The translations under genes and the position numbers were made by a program. From contig NW_019091429.1 of the NCBI RefSeq assembly GCF_001949145.1, positions 645,495-709,494 of the forward strand: 64,000 nucleotides of DNA, written 5' to 3'. Shown here in pieces: positions 13,801 through 25,079 of this stretch; the first letter of the stretch is position 1; every line of letters starts with the position of its first letter. Origin of the DNA: Acanthaster planci. Its lineage: Eukaryota; Echinodermata; Asteroidea; Valvatida; Acanthasteridae. The notes under the pieces are model-generated. The model did no database searches and was not told the origin of the DNA. It saw only the letters and a list, made by a program, of their open reading frames with translations.

Positions 13801-15303
13801 GAATTCTGTTTGTTGGTTTTGGTTCTATACATTTGACTTTTCGATGTCGTGTGTTGGCATAACTCAGATTTCCACCTAATTTTAGAGGGTAGATTACGCT
13901 TGTATTTTTCTTCTTTGCTACTGAGCCAATCAATGGTTCGTTAGGGTATATATGTTGCCTCCACTACCGGTACATTTCTGTACGTTGTGGGTCTACCAAG
14001 GCAGGCGTTATCTAATTCTTAGATCTGGATGCCTCTTAATTCTTGTCATGCACAGAATACAAGTATTTGAAGGCCCATAAAGGCTTATAAACCAGAGTTG
14101 ATTAGCAAAGGCGCGCTACACGGTAACATTGTTATTACCGAAGGTCTCTCTTGACTTTCGTTCGTTATCATCCAAATTGGCTAACATTTTTACCATCCTG
14201 AGCCGCGTCGAGATCGCCTCGTCAAAATGATGTGGTACAGACAAATCAAAGACTTAGACTGGAAATGGCAGGATATGAGAGAATACCCCGAATTCAAGTA
14301 ACTGGTTGGGAAGCATTTGCATGCAGGTTGACATGTTACCAAGGGAAAGTCATGCAAGGAAGAGCCTCTATGCGTACACCTAGAAATCAGCGAATGGTGT
14401 TGGCCGATGACAAGCTATAGTATAGTTGAAGGTCTAATGTGGCAGCCCACTTCATTCAAATTAAAGAATACAAATGAAACCACTGGCAAATTTCGAGTGT
14501 TGAAGTCTACACTGAACGTCGTCAAATCCTTGTTTGTCATCTTTGTTACTCAATCTATTCATTGTCAGTAATTTGGAAACATACTGCAAACAATGTTGCC
14601 GGACCATTTGACGCTGCGGTACACACCATATGGCTTTCATTGTTCTCTTTCGTTTATTGTAAAACCTTTCGTGTAAGGTCCATAATTACTGAGACCGCAT
14701 CTGGACAAAAAAATATTTAGATGGAACAAGGAATATTAAATAATATTGAAATGTTTGTCGGAAATCAGCGTAAACATGCATTATCGACGGCATATAGGTC
14801 CATACGCGCGTGGACTGTGTAATTTTAGACAAAGAAGCAAATAAGATCAAGCTGACTATGACAACCACAGATAACGTTCTTCTGTGCTTTCTTTTACCCG
14901 AGACATAATTATCAACTTTTGTGGTTTTTAATCATTGATTTTTTTATTACGAAAGTGGCATTGCCTTCAAAAAAGTACAGTAATTGCTCATACTGTTGTG
15001 GACGCAAAGGAAACAAAACCTGTTGGAGTAATACCTTCATAAAATGCAAGGGATTCCAAGGTATACTATAGTTACCGGTGAAGTAATAGAAGGTACGTTT
15101 TTTAGACCTAATTGTAAAAAACAACGCAAGCGCACATTTGATACTTTTACGTGTCGCATAGACTCCTCAATGCACCGCTTGTTTTTCTGCTGTGTGTGCG
15201 TTTTTGTTGTGATATGACTGCAGCAGTTGGATGCAGGGAGTCGATTTCAAGACATCAAATTATGTTGTACATCCTACTGTGTTTTTTCTACCCTTTTGTG
15301 TAG
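10809..15303 (+). other. Lhx6/8 intron 2
   Basis: A 4.5-kb phase-1 intron. It contains a head-to-head MITE pair (12601-13651) and CATGTACATG-rich sequence at 11.74-11.88 kb. Nothing else with coding support was found. Confidence 0.7.
12601..13651. mobile_element. Two inverted copies of the AGCCTGGTTTCCATAT MITE
   Basis: The left copy runs from AGCCTGGTTTCCATAT (12601, with the end repeated at 12629) to GTGGAAACCAAGCTT near 13163. The right copy is the same sequence in reverse, ending ATATGGAAACCAGGCT at 13651. Both carry the family's CCGTCTCTTCCG and GACGTCATTTTGTT-type blocks, so the whole region is a large palindrome of about 1.05 kb. The duplicated left terminus suggests a rearranged or nested insertion. 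Confidence 0.65.
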
Positions 15304-15494
15304 ACTCTAGTTCTGTTTTGGGCTCGGATGGTGTTGATAAGAGAAATGTACATAAATCTAAGAGGATAAGAACCACGTTCTCGGAGGAGCAGTTGGAGGT
15401 CTTGCAAGCCAATTTCACCATAGATAGTAACCCAGATGGACAGGACCTAGAGCGTATTGCACAACAAACTGGCCTCAGCAAACGCGTCACGCAG
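15304..15494 (+). CDS. Lhx6/8: Lhx6/8 exon: linker and homeodomain positions 1-46
   Basis: The acceptor TTTTGTGTAG and donor GTAGGT frame 191 nt: two bases complete an Asp codon split with exon 2, then 63 codons at phase 0. After a 17-residue linker the homeodomain begins SKRIRTTF (Arg5 and Phe8 in place) and runs through helices 1 and 2 to KRVTQ. It nearly matches the insect Arrowhead homeodomain as I remember it, including NPDGQDLERIA. The intron falls between positions 46 and 47, a site used in many LIM-homeobox genes. Confidence 0.95.
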
Positions 15495-15943
15495 GTAGGT
15501 GTGTATATATACATGTACATGTACAAACTTTCCACACGACTCAGAAGTACTTACAGCCATCAAACACTGAACCCTGACCAATCTATTCATTGGACTTCAT
15601 TACTTTTCTCAACCAACCCAGTAATCCTATTATGCCTGGGTATTTCAGTATGTCCATGTTTACTGATGTTTTTTTCTTTGTCCGTATGTAATTACTAACC
15701 GTCAGACAATCCATGCCACAGTTTTGCGACATCTTAATGTGTCTTATTTTCCTTAAGTTGTACATGTACAGATATGTTCTAAAAGTTTCCCGATAGCAGG
15801 CGTTCGGGAATGCTGTAATTTTCAAACATCCTTGTAGCTCAGCTTGAAATTTTTTTATCGTTACCAATTCCTGGAACTTACTGTAGGTCTAACCTTGGGT
15901 CTGCATGGCTGTGTTAGCAACATCATAACGCGCTTTCTGTTCT

Positions 15944-16599
15944 TACGAAAGCCCTGGAGTGCAGTCAAGTAGGCTCATATATTTTCGAAAAGTAAAGTAT
16001 ATTTTTCAGAATTCATTTTTATGACGAATATTTTTTCCGAGTTTGTTTTTATGAAGTATGTTGTTTTCAACTTGGTTTTTGTGAGATAAATTTTTTTCTT
16101 AAGTTTCTTTTGTTCAAGAAGATATTTATTTTCCAGTGCCTTCTAGTAAGATCTATAAACAGAAACGTTGTTTCTATTGCGGAACACATCGTTTTTACGA
16201 GATATATTTTTCCAAGTTCATTTTAAGAAGATTTTTAATGTTCGTTTTACGAGTTATATTCTTTTTAAGTTTGTTTTTACGAAAAACAAATCCAAACATA
16301 TCAACGTAGGCCTATATCTTCTGAGTATTAACTTGGAAAAAATATATCTCATAAAACAACAAACTTCATCCCAAAATATCTCTCGTAAAACGATTTGTCT
16401 CCAAGAATAAAAACAATATTTCTAAATATAGATCTCATTAGAATGAACTGGAGAATGTATGTCTCGAACAAATGAACTTTGGACAAAACATATAGTACAA
16501 ACAAAGTCGGAAAAAATTGTATCTCCTAAAAATGGACTTTGAAAAAATATACTCCATGTTTGGAAAATAAATACTTGATAGCACTACAGGGCTTTCGTA
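15944..16599. mobile_element. Foldback transposon in the homeobox intron, 6-bp target duplication
   Basis: The left end TACGAAAGCCCTGGAGTGC mirrors the right end, whose reverse complement is TACGAAAGCCCTGTAGTGC. Both sides are flanked by TGTTCT (15938-15943 and 16600-16605). Inside, degenerate units of roughly 30-45 bp resembling TTTTTACGAGATATATTTTT run in one direction at about 16.0-16.29 kb and in reverse at about 16.32-16.56 kb. No transposase frame is present. The right end is 16 bp from the exon at 16616, so the element supplies most of that splice acceptor region. Confidence 0.75.
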
Positions 16600-16615
16600 T
16601 GTTCTCCTATCATAG

Positions 16616-16703
16616 GTGTGGTTCCAGAATTCACGCGCACGCCAAAAGAAGCACAAAGGTTCACCCAGAGATATGTTGCATGGTTCATCGTCGGGTGATG
16701 AAG
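16616..16703 (+). CDS. Lhx6/8: Lhx6/8 exon: homeodomain recognition helix and tail
   Basis: The acceptor CCTATCATAG is followed by codons for VWFQNSRARQKKHK, homeodomain positions 47-60, with invariant Trp48, Phe49, Asn51 and Arg53. Gln50 gives the usual TAAT-type preference. A short Ser/Gly/Asp-rich tail follows. A GTAATT donor at 16704 leaves phase 1; if it is not used, the frame ends at TAA (16709-16711) after two more codons. This exon was missed by simple ORF scanning because its frame has no nearby ATG. Confidence 0.93.
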
Positions 16704-17232
16704 GTAATTAAAGTTCAGTATTAGCATATCCAACAGTGACCACTCCCAACTCATTTAGAGGGGCCAGATTTCCCTACTGTTTCTTTGTTTAATCTCTTTC
16801 TACATGTCCTTGCCTTATTTATTCTACAAGAAAGACTGAGTGTTCACGGGTGCATGCTCCATGTGGGGGGGGGGGCAAGCTGGCCATACTTGTCATGGGT
16901 CTTGGTGTATATTTTTTTCAAACGCCTATATAGCCAATGGCACCCAAATCTAAAGCCAGGGTGGCATTATTCTCTACAAACAAAACATAAAGACACCGTA
17001 TCACGGACGATGCGTGTCATGTACCATGGCATATATTTTTAGTTTTTAGCCTAAAAGTATTCACGAAAACTCCATTAAAAGCCTTAAATAAAACTACACA
17101 GTTCTAATTGAAAAAAATTAAAGATAAATTCGTGTACGTAGATTTTAGAAAACTGTCTCTTAAACTTAATTTCCTTTGCTTTTCCCTCTGACTTTAAATG
17201 ATAACACATTTCAACTGTCTCCTTTTGTGTAG

Positions 17233-17282
17233 GATTATATTCAGTTCCACAGTTGAATCCATGGAGGTGTAGAGCTTGTTAG
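17233..17282 (+). CDS. Lhx6/8: Possible terminal exon of Lhx6/8
   Basis: A pyrimidine-rich tract and TTTTGTGTAG acceptor precede 17233. In the phase left by the previous exon it encodes Gly-Leu-Tyr-Ser-Val-Pro-Gln and nine more residues, then TAG at 17280-17282. Vertebrate Lhx8 has a loosely similar Tyr-Ser...Val-Pro-Gln stretch after the homeodomain, but this is weak. The alternative is termination inside the previous exon, or a more distant 3' exon. Confidence 0.35.
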
Positions 17283-17500
17283 ATCATGGTTATTTTGATG
17301 TTTCACAAAGGCAGTAGATTTCTCCTCTTTGAGCTTGCAAACCAATTTAATGAAGCAGGTTCATCATTCCCCGACTGTACTGGCACCTGTTTGTGTTTAG
17401 CCTCGCTCGGTACTACGATTGATTGGTTTCATTCAACACAACTCGTGTAATTGCCTGTTATATTTCACGCCAGCATTCGGCCAGAAAGGGAGATGAAGTA

Positions 17501-18104
17501 CACTGGACAGCAAAAGAAACTTGCCACTTCTGTCAAAAGCCACACATAAAAATTCACTCCATGTAAGTGAAAAAAATTTGTACACAGGTATGCTGCAATA
17601 CCCCTTACTAATCACATGCCCAAAAGCAAGTGATTATCTTTATAATAAAGAAGAAATTGATGTGCACAGCAACTTGGTTACTGAATCAAAAGTCACAGAA
17701 AGTAACAGAATGAGGCTTAAGTTTTACGTAGAAATCAATGGCACAAGACGAAATAAAGAGGTCACAATAATTACTTTTCAATAATGTGTATATTCAGATG
17801 GCATCCCTATATAAAAACCACTCATGAACATCATATTGACAAAACGTGTTGAATTTTAAAATGTTGTCCATTCATGTGTCATTTTTGCTTGGTGGAGAGT
17901 GCTTTTGTGTGTGACTTTTGATTCAGTAACCAAGTTGCTGTGCATGTCAATTTCTTCTTTGTTATAAAGATAATCACTTGCTTTTGGGCATGTGATTAGT
18001 AAGGGGTATTGCAGCATACCTTTGTACAAAAATTGTTTATTTCTATGGAGTGTATTTTTATGTGGCCTTTGACAAAAGGGGCAAGTTTCTTTTGCTGTCC
18101 AGTG
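17501..18104. mobile_element. Inverted-repeat element with about 195-bp arms
   Basis: The left arm 17501-17697 (CACTGGACAGCAAAAGAAAC start) is the reverse complement of 17909-18104 with scattered differences, around a loop of about 210 bp. Both arms show similar open frames because they are the same sequence. No target duplication is obvious and no transposase is present. It reads as a long-arm MITE or a DNA transposon with its centre lost. Confidence 0.7.
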
Positions 18105-18658
18105 CATTTCCTGGAATACCTTAGTTTTATCGTATTTGATATATATAAGTGCCTGTGCTTTTATCGTTGTACATTTAGGTTAAGATAGAGTAATAGATGC
18201 AAGCAATACATTTACAGTGTATCTATACGTTTAACCCTGTCTATCGCAAATTGTAGAATAGAATCGATGGCTTTCCCCCACACTTCTAAAACCTGAAATT
18301 TGTCCGTTTTGTCCGTTATTTTTTCCACAGGTTTCTTGAGTCTCGCCTTTTGCTCTTTTAACACACCATTGACATGCAGGTTCCATGTACATGTACTTCT
18401 GAATGTTTTGGAGTCGAGGTAATGCAGGGATTGAGACTTTTTTGCTAGCCTTAGAAAGACGTAACAATATGTCGTCAATATTTTTCTGTTCCCCAATACA
18501 GCGTCAAGACAGGATATGTGTGTCACTTGCGGGACCACGTACTGTGTGTGCTTGAAGGAAAGGGGGCCGTCATGTACAACATAATCATAATCAAACATTT
18601 TGTGTTAAAGTTGTATATAAAAATTATGTGTGTTATTCAACACAATGTTTGATGTTTG

Positions 18659-18898
18659 CAAGGGAGGATCTAGGTGGCCAACGGGGGCCATTGCCCCGTC
18701 CCAAAAAAGGAGCAATTAAAAAAAAAAGACAGGCGATTTTTTGGTCTCCTTAATTTCTCTACCTCCCAAAAGTGTGTAAAAAGCCATATAATGTTGCCCC
18801 ACCTATCCCAATGGCCAGGAAACATTACCTGAACGAATTTTCTGAATTTTTGGCAGAAAAAATGGGCCCCCGAAAATTTGGTTCTTGATCCGCCCTTG
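18659..18898. mobile_element. hAT-type MITE with 8-bp target duplication
   Basis: Ends are CAAGGGAGGATCTAG and, in reverse complement, CAAGGGCGGATCAAG. Flanks are GATGTTTG (18651-18658) and GATGTATG (18899-18906), an 8-bp duplication with one mismatch. The 240-bp body includes A-rich and GGCCCCC-type segments and no frame. Ends of the form CA-GGGCGGATC are common among animal hAT MITEs. Confidence 0.75.
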
Positions 18899-18906
18899 GA
18901 TGTATG

Positions 18907-21814
18907 CTATGAGTGTAAAACGATGATCGTTTTGACCGCTTAGAAGTCATTGCCTGTCCCAGAAAAGGCCTGTTGGCTAGCGTGGACAGTCAAATTTGCC
19001 AGTTCAGGAGAAGGGAGTAATAAGATATACTAAAGACGCATCAAAGAAATTATGTTGGATCATGTTAGGGCTAGATGCGGTATTTGCTCAACCGAAACGG
19101 AAGAATTTAATTCGATTAAATGAAAATACAGACAGGATTTGTTTTTATTCTTAATGTGTAGGTGTACGTCAGCGATAACAGGAAAACGACTAGTCGCCTG
19201 ACAAACTTATCTCCCATGAAGTGCAATATATGAATGATTAATAATTACACGCTACGCAATTTACTCGCAATGTGAAGTGTAACCTTTTTTATGTTGTATT
19301 GATGACGGTTTTACTGTTGAAACCGATGTTAAAGTTGTGCATGTATTTGTACTTAATATATCGTGACTCGACGGGTATACGTGTAGTTCCGTGGGACTAA
19401 AAGGTAAGGTCTGTTTTTCCCGTAACTGACTTGATGTCAGTTTTAGACACAATCACCAATAAGATTGCTATCAAAACTACGCAGGACCATTTTGGTAAAT
19501 CTAAAGAAGTTACTGAATAATGTTGTGAGACCAAGAAGGATTAAAATGTTAGGGTGGTTAAAGCAGTAATACTTAGTGATGTGTTGTTATTCGTGTCGCA
19601 TTATACGGATGCCAGTTAAATACAGATGTAAGCTATAATTCTAAAAGTGACCCTTCATTCATGTTAGTCCCTGGAATGGAAGATTTCAGAAGCTGCACAG
19701 GAAGTTTTGGTAACAGCTCGGCAAGATTTAAGGAATAGCCACGGAAAGATTTCAGTACGGCTGTGTCTTGTGCTAATGCCGGTGATGATTCCGTACAAGG
19801 ACTGAATACACGTGTGACGCCATGTCGCCTGTTGTTGTAATTAAAGTTGATTTATCTGTTAATATTTACAAACACAATTTGACATATTGCACGTACCATC
19901 AGTCGAACAAAAGGTCATATGTTAATTGCTTAACCTAAATTGATTTCAGAAGATTCCAAGGGGTATCAGTCAACAGCTCTGTGTTATTCTGAATGCACCT
20001 AAACAGTAGTGTCGTTGGAGCCAGTGGCATTACATAAGACGAGAGGGGAATCTTGGATTTTTATCACTTCTAATGTACTGTTGACCACATCATCATGGTT
20101 TTCAAACTTCACTGAAAAGACTAATCCCCAAAAGACGCTAATTTGATTCCCAGCATACATGGCCATGTAAAGGGAAGAATCCTTAGCATAATTTGCAATA
20201 TATATGCAATGTGATTTTATTACAAAGCCAACAAAGGCGAGAAACCCATTCTCGGCAATGAATTACGGCCCTCTCTAAGAAAGTTACATATTAGAACTTC
20301 CTTAATTATGTCTATATTTATCACAAAACTAACTATAGCTTTCATACTCATGTTTTTCTTTCATTAACCGTCGTTCTTACTTTCTATTTGACTGTCGGAG
20401 TACAAAAGCGCTCGCTTCACTCTAGAACCAAAGTTGTTACATGTATGTATATAACATGTAACCATCATTGTTTGTGTATTTGTAGTACTGGTTCAATATT
20501 TTCTCTTTGTAAAGTCGAATCGATATCATATTTGGGACCGTCGTAAGTGGAGAATTCCCTGAATATACATCCTGACCTGGAAAAACCACTATACCTAAAC
20601 GTAACATGTATTTTGTCCCAAAGTAATGGTCGTATTTCATTGTTAAGGTGTAAAATTGCAGCTTGCTTCTGCTTTTTCTGCAAATGTCATTGGACGCTTA
20701 TGGTGTATTGCAGAGATATATTTTTAAGTACGTAACACAACTCATTTTGTTCTACGCACTTGAAGTTCATCTTGAAGTTCATGTCGTTACTGAATTCAAA
20801 TCCTACGTCAACACACAACGGTCAGGGTTCCTTCTTCGAAATTTCTTTCTAGCTGTATTTTTGATGAAACCAAAGTTATTATGAGACGGCAGTAGTTCTG
20901 TAATTGTGCAGTTTCAGAGTTTAATGAATTTGTTTCAAAGGAAGAAACTTCAGCTGAAAGTTGTGCAGTTTACCTCAGTAAATTTGTAACAAGGTGCTGA
21001 TCTTATTTGTTTCTGTAATATTAATCACTTTGAACCATGTCAGGACCCTGTTCAGTGATGGAAAATAAAAGAGGATTCAACAGAACCAGTATCCACATTC
21101 TGTAGGCCTTTGTAATGATGTCATGACTTAAAGGATGCTAAACGGTGTAAACATACAATATAGTATTTTCATTGCTATGGTGAATCCCAACGCATCAGTG
21201 CGCATCAGTAGATTGAAATGAAATCTTTAAGTTTAAGAAGATAACATATATAGACTTCAGTTTGATACCGAAACAATATGGCATTTGTTTTAGGAGAAAA
21301 TGTTATTTTTGGATGCTTTTTGGCAGGGAAATATCCTGTATATTTAATTACATGTATTTGAATTGACCCAGCTATACTCCTATGGGCGAGTCCGGTGTCT
21401 TTGGTTACGCTGTCGCTGGACGTTTTCGATTGCCCGTTGTTGGCGAAAGACATTGTGATAGCTGTTATTCGCCATTGGAAGTATTCCATGGAAGATGCTT
21501 TGAACAAAACCCAACACGGCACTTTCAACCGTTCTAGGGGACCATCTGGAACGTCCAATGACAGTTGTTGGATTTGATTCCACCCGCAGGATTTATTAGG
21601 AGCGTACACCTTCGTAGAAATGAGTACTTCGCTTACAAAGTACAGAAGACGTGGTTACGCACAGTGATGTTACCGGCAAATGTGATTAATGTGTAATAAT
21701 ATAGTCCAAAACCGTGACGGTATTTTGTTGGATCAAGACACATGCCGCCTTTGTTTATTATGGACAGAAAATTTGTTTCAATTCGCAACAGACGAGAAAA
21801 TGGTGAAGATCTAG
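18907..21814. other. Intergenic, nothing recognised
   Basis: Short open frames on both strands with no motif or splice support. The 134-residue minus frame at 21205-21609 has an equally open plus-strand shadow and matches no family I know. Confidence 0.5.
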
Positions 21815-23397
21815 TCCTTTTCAGCTGAACATTTTTCATCGTTTTTCGTGGTCATGTTTATTTGGTTTATTAGTTAGACCAAATCTGAACAGTCGTTGCG
21901 ATGATCCCGTAAGTTCAAATTTTTCTGGTGTGTTTGCTTTCAAGAATCACTGTTCAATAATGTGGCTTTCATGCATCTAGATATTGGTGAGTCCGAACAC
22001 TTGGAAAATAATGATCAAGACCCTATGATATTGAGAGATATAAATATTGCACCCCTATGACTCGATTATTTCCATTGTGAAAGTTTTGAATGAATTCGTT
22101 TCAGAACGTATATTCTTTACTGTGCGTCGTAGAATTGATGGAAATAAATGTTTAGAATAGAAATATTTTTGTCATGCTAATGATCGTTTACGGTTGACGA
22201 TAACTTACAGTGAGACACCTCGTGAAAAAGGCCATATTTTCACACTTAACAATTAGTAAAATTCTCGAATTAGGGAGAACCTTCTTCAGTGTTTACTTGA
22301 CACTTTCTTTAACATTCCACAAGACGGAGTGAAGTCAATAGTTTTTGAAGTCATAGTGCATGTAAGACTTGTTTTGATCGTATACACCTATCCTTTATTC
22401 AGGTGGACCATTCTGCGGTCCATGACTGCAGAAAGTACCTGTTACAGTATAAAGAACACTATAGTAACAAAATACCTTTCAATTTTGTGTTAATGTTGAG
22501 AGCCACGATGTCTTGAGTTCTTGTCTGGTCCGTGTAACTTTGTTAAAATGAGATTTGATTGTATGTGTATTTATTTATTTATTTATTTTTCATCTTTAGA
22601 CCAAAAAATAAAACAATCCAGAACAAGTCTTGTGAATAAACAGAGGCAGTCAAGGTCAAACAAAAGTATGAAAACTGTCATCAAAGATGTGTTTGACCGT
22701 GTAGAGGTAAATTGAGGCATTTTAGTGTTGGACTGACTACTTTCTTGTGTATTGTATGTTTTCATGTTTGAAGAGTTGAGTTCTAAATAAATCTCATCGA
22801 CGTTCCGTGGCATCATTCTTCGGAATATTTCTGAAGTACGTGATCATCTAGTGAAAGATCAATTCATTGCATGGGCGTAAATCCCGGGGGATGAAGGTGA
22901 ATATCCCCCTGCCACTTTTGAGGTGGGGATGGGCTATTAAATCAATCACACACACACACATTTTTGTGGTGTGCCAAAACAAAGCAAATTATCAGGTATT
23001 TTTTCGAATTTCCCAACCACTGAAATGTATTCAGTATCACTCAAGCAGGGAAAACATTTTTGTAAGCCATAAATATGCAATTCCGATTGAAGATTCTGCA
23101 TGAATGTAATACATATTACAGATATACATCTGAATCAGGAACATCGCCCCCAATATGGTGTCGTAGGTGTCCTCCCCCCTCGGCTTTTCAACTTTCCATG
23201 GCCGGGCAAGTCATTCCACACAAATCCCCGTCCCCTTAATTTTTAGCGCAAATTTACGCCATTGATGCATTGTTAAACAAAAACAAACAAGAAACGTTAT
23301 AAAGGAAACATTTTTCCATGAAACTTGCTCTTAAATTTGTTGTAATTAAGGGAACCAGTCAATGTTAGCTGTAAAACCAACGTGATTGGTCAGTGTG
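21815..23397. repeat. Direct duplication, copy 1
   Basis: Near-identical to 23399-25079. The match begins TCCTTTTCAGCTGAAC and ends TGATTGGTCAGTGT, immediately before the single ambiguous base N at 23398. Differences are scattered substitutions and a few indels. It includes a MITE-like segment at about 22868-23266 whose ends both read as variants of ATGG(G)CGTAAAT. See the finding on false duplication. Confidence 0.9.
22600..22706 (+). CDS. Candidate exon, unrecognised (copy 1)
   Basis: A pyrimidine-rich acceptor ending CATCTTTAG and a donor GTAAAT frame 107 nt. With one base from an upstream exon it gives 36 codons, basic and Ser/Gln-rich, ending with KTVIKDVFDRVE. The second copy at 24200-24306 is identical. 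Its entry phase would accept the phase-1 donor at 16704, but the peptide resembles no Lhx6/8 tail I know. It may be an exon of an unseen gene, or chance. Confidence 0.3.
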
Positions 23398-23398
23398 N

Positions 23399-25079
23399 TC
23401 CTTTTCAGCTGAACTTTTTTATCGTTTTCGTGTTCATGTTTATTTGGTTTATTAGTTAGACCAAATCTGAACAGTCGTTGCGATGATCCCGTAAGTTCAA
23501 ATTTTTCTGGTGTGTTTGCTTTCAAGAATCACTGTTCAATAATGTGGCTTTCATGCATCTAGATATTGGTGAGTCCGAACACTTGGAAAATAATGATCAA
23601 GACCCTATGATATTGAGAGATATAAATATTGCACCCGTATGACTCGATTATTTCCATTGGGAAAGTTTTGAATGAATTCGTTTCAGAACGTATATTCTTT
23701 ACTGTGCGTCGTAGAATTGATGGAAATAAATGCTTAGAATAGAAATATTTTGTCATGCTAATTATCGTTTACGATTAACGATAACTTACAGTGAGACACC
23801 TCGTGAAAAAGGCCATATTTTCACACTTCACAATTAGTAAAATTATCGAATTAGGGAGAACCTTCTTCAGTGTTTACTTGACACTTTCTTTAACATTCCA
23901 CAAGACGGAGTGAAGTCAATAGTTTTTGAAGTCATAGTGCATGTAAGACTTGTTTTGATCGTATACACCTATCCTTTATTAAGGTGGACCATTCTGCGGT
24001 CCATGACTGTGCAGAAAGTACCCGTTACAGTATTGTCGACTCTCCATATAAAGAACACTGTAGTAACAAAATACCTTTAAAATGTAGAGTTAATGTTGAG
24101 AGCCACGATGTCTTGAGTTCTTGTCTGGTCCGTGTAACTTTGTTAAAATGAGATTTGATTGTATGTGTATTTATTTATTTATTTATTTTACATCTTTAGA
24201 CCAAAAAATAAAACAATCCAGAACAAGTCTTGTGAATAAACAGAGGCAGTCAAGGTCAAACAAAAGTATGAAAACTGTCATCAAAGATGTGTTTGACCGT
24301 GTAGAGGTAAATTGAGGCATTTTAGTGTTGAACTGGCTACTTTCTTGTGTATTGTATGTTTTCATGTTTGAAGAGTAGAGTTCTAAATAAATCTTATCGA
24401 CGTTCCGTGGCATCATGAGATACGATAACAGGTGTGACTCGTGCAGTTTATGCATGAACCCGTGGAGAAACAGAATCAGTCAAGCATCAATTATGATTTT
24501 TCTTCGGAATATTTCTGAAGTACGTGATCATCTAGTGAAAGATCAATCCATTGCATGGGAGTAAATCCCGGGGGATGAAGGTGAATATCCCCTACCTTTT
24601 TTGAGGTGGGGATGGGCTATTAAATCAATCACACACACACACATTTTTGTGGTGTGCCAAAACAAAGCAAATTATTAGGTATTTTTTCGAATTTCCCAAC
24701 CACTAAAATGTATTCAGTTTCACTCAAACAGGGAAAACATTTTTATAAGCCATAAATATGCAATTCCGATTGAAGATTCTGCATGAATGTAATACATATT
24801 ACAGATATACATCTGAATCAGGAACATCGCCCCCAATATGGTGTCGTAGGTGTCCTCCCCCCTCGGCTTTTCAACTTTCCATGGCCGGGCAAGTCATTCC
24901 ACACAAATCCCCGTCCCTCAATTGTTAGCGCAAATTTACGTCATTGATGCATTGTAAAACAAAAACAAAACAAGAAACGTTTTAAAGGAAACATTTTTCC
25001 ATGAAACTTGCTCTTAAATTTGTTGTAATTAAGGGAACCAGTCAATGTTAGCTGTAAAACCAACGTGATTGGTCAGTGT
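23399..25079. repeat. Direct duplication, copy 2
   Basis: The second copy of 21815-23397, starting directly after the N at 23398. It carries insertions absent from copy 1: about 88 bp at about 24415-24500 and about 18 bp at about 24033-24050. Otherwise it is nearly the same, including the candidate exon. Confidence 0.9.
24200..24306 (+). CDS. Candidate exon, unrecognised (copy 2)
   Basis: Identical over all 107 nt to the candidate exon at 22600-22706, with the same acceptor and donor; the base in the polypyrimidine tract just upstream differs (TTTTACATC against TTTTTCATC). Identity here against visible divergence nearby is suggestive of constraint, but the sample is small. Confidence 0.3.

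Larger units (their letters stand above)
4340..17282 (+). other. Lhx6/8: Gene span: LIM-homeobox gene of the Lhx6/Lhx8/Arrowhead class
   Basis: Four exons with matching phases (starting at phase 0, junctions 2, 1 and 0) encode two LIM domains and a homeodomain in the LIM-homeodomain order. Homeodomain words such as LQANFTIDSNPDGQDLERIA and WFQNSRARQKKH, with LIM2 words DWVRRAK and LSTGEEFA, fit Arrowhead and vertebrate Lhx6/8 rather than Apterous/Lhx2/9, Lmx or Isl. The product is a nuclear DNA-binding transcription factor; this family acts in neuronal and epithelial patterning, with LIM domains binding cofactors such as Ldb. Introns are 6.1, 4.5 and 1.1 kb. The initiator exon was not found and may lie left of 4340 or outside the window. 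Confidence 0.9.

Noticed and set aside
17521-18107. Two related small proteins encoded on opposite strands
   Set aside because: Their similarity comes from being the two arms of one inverted-repeat element.
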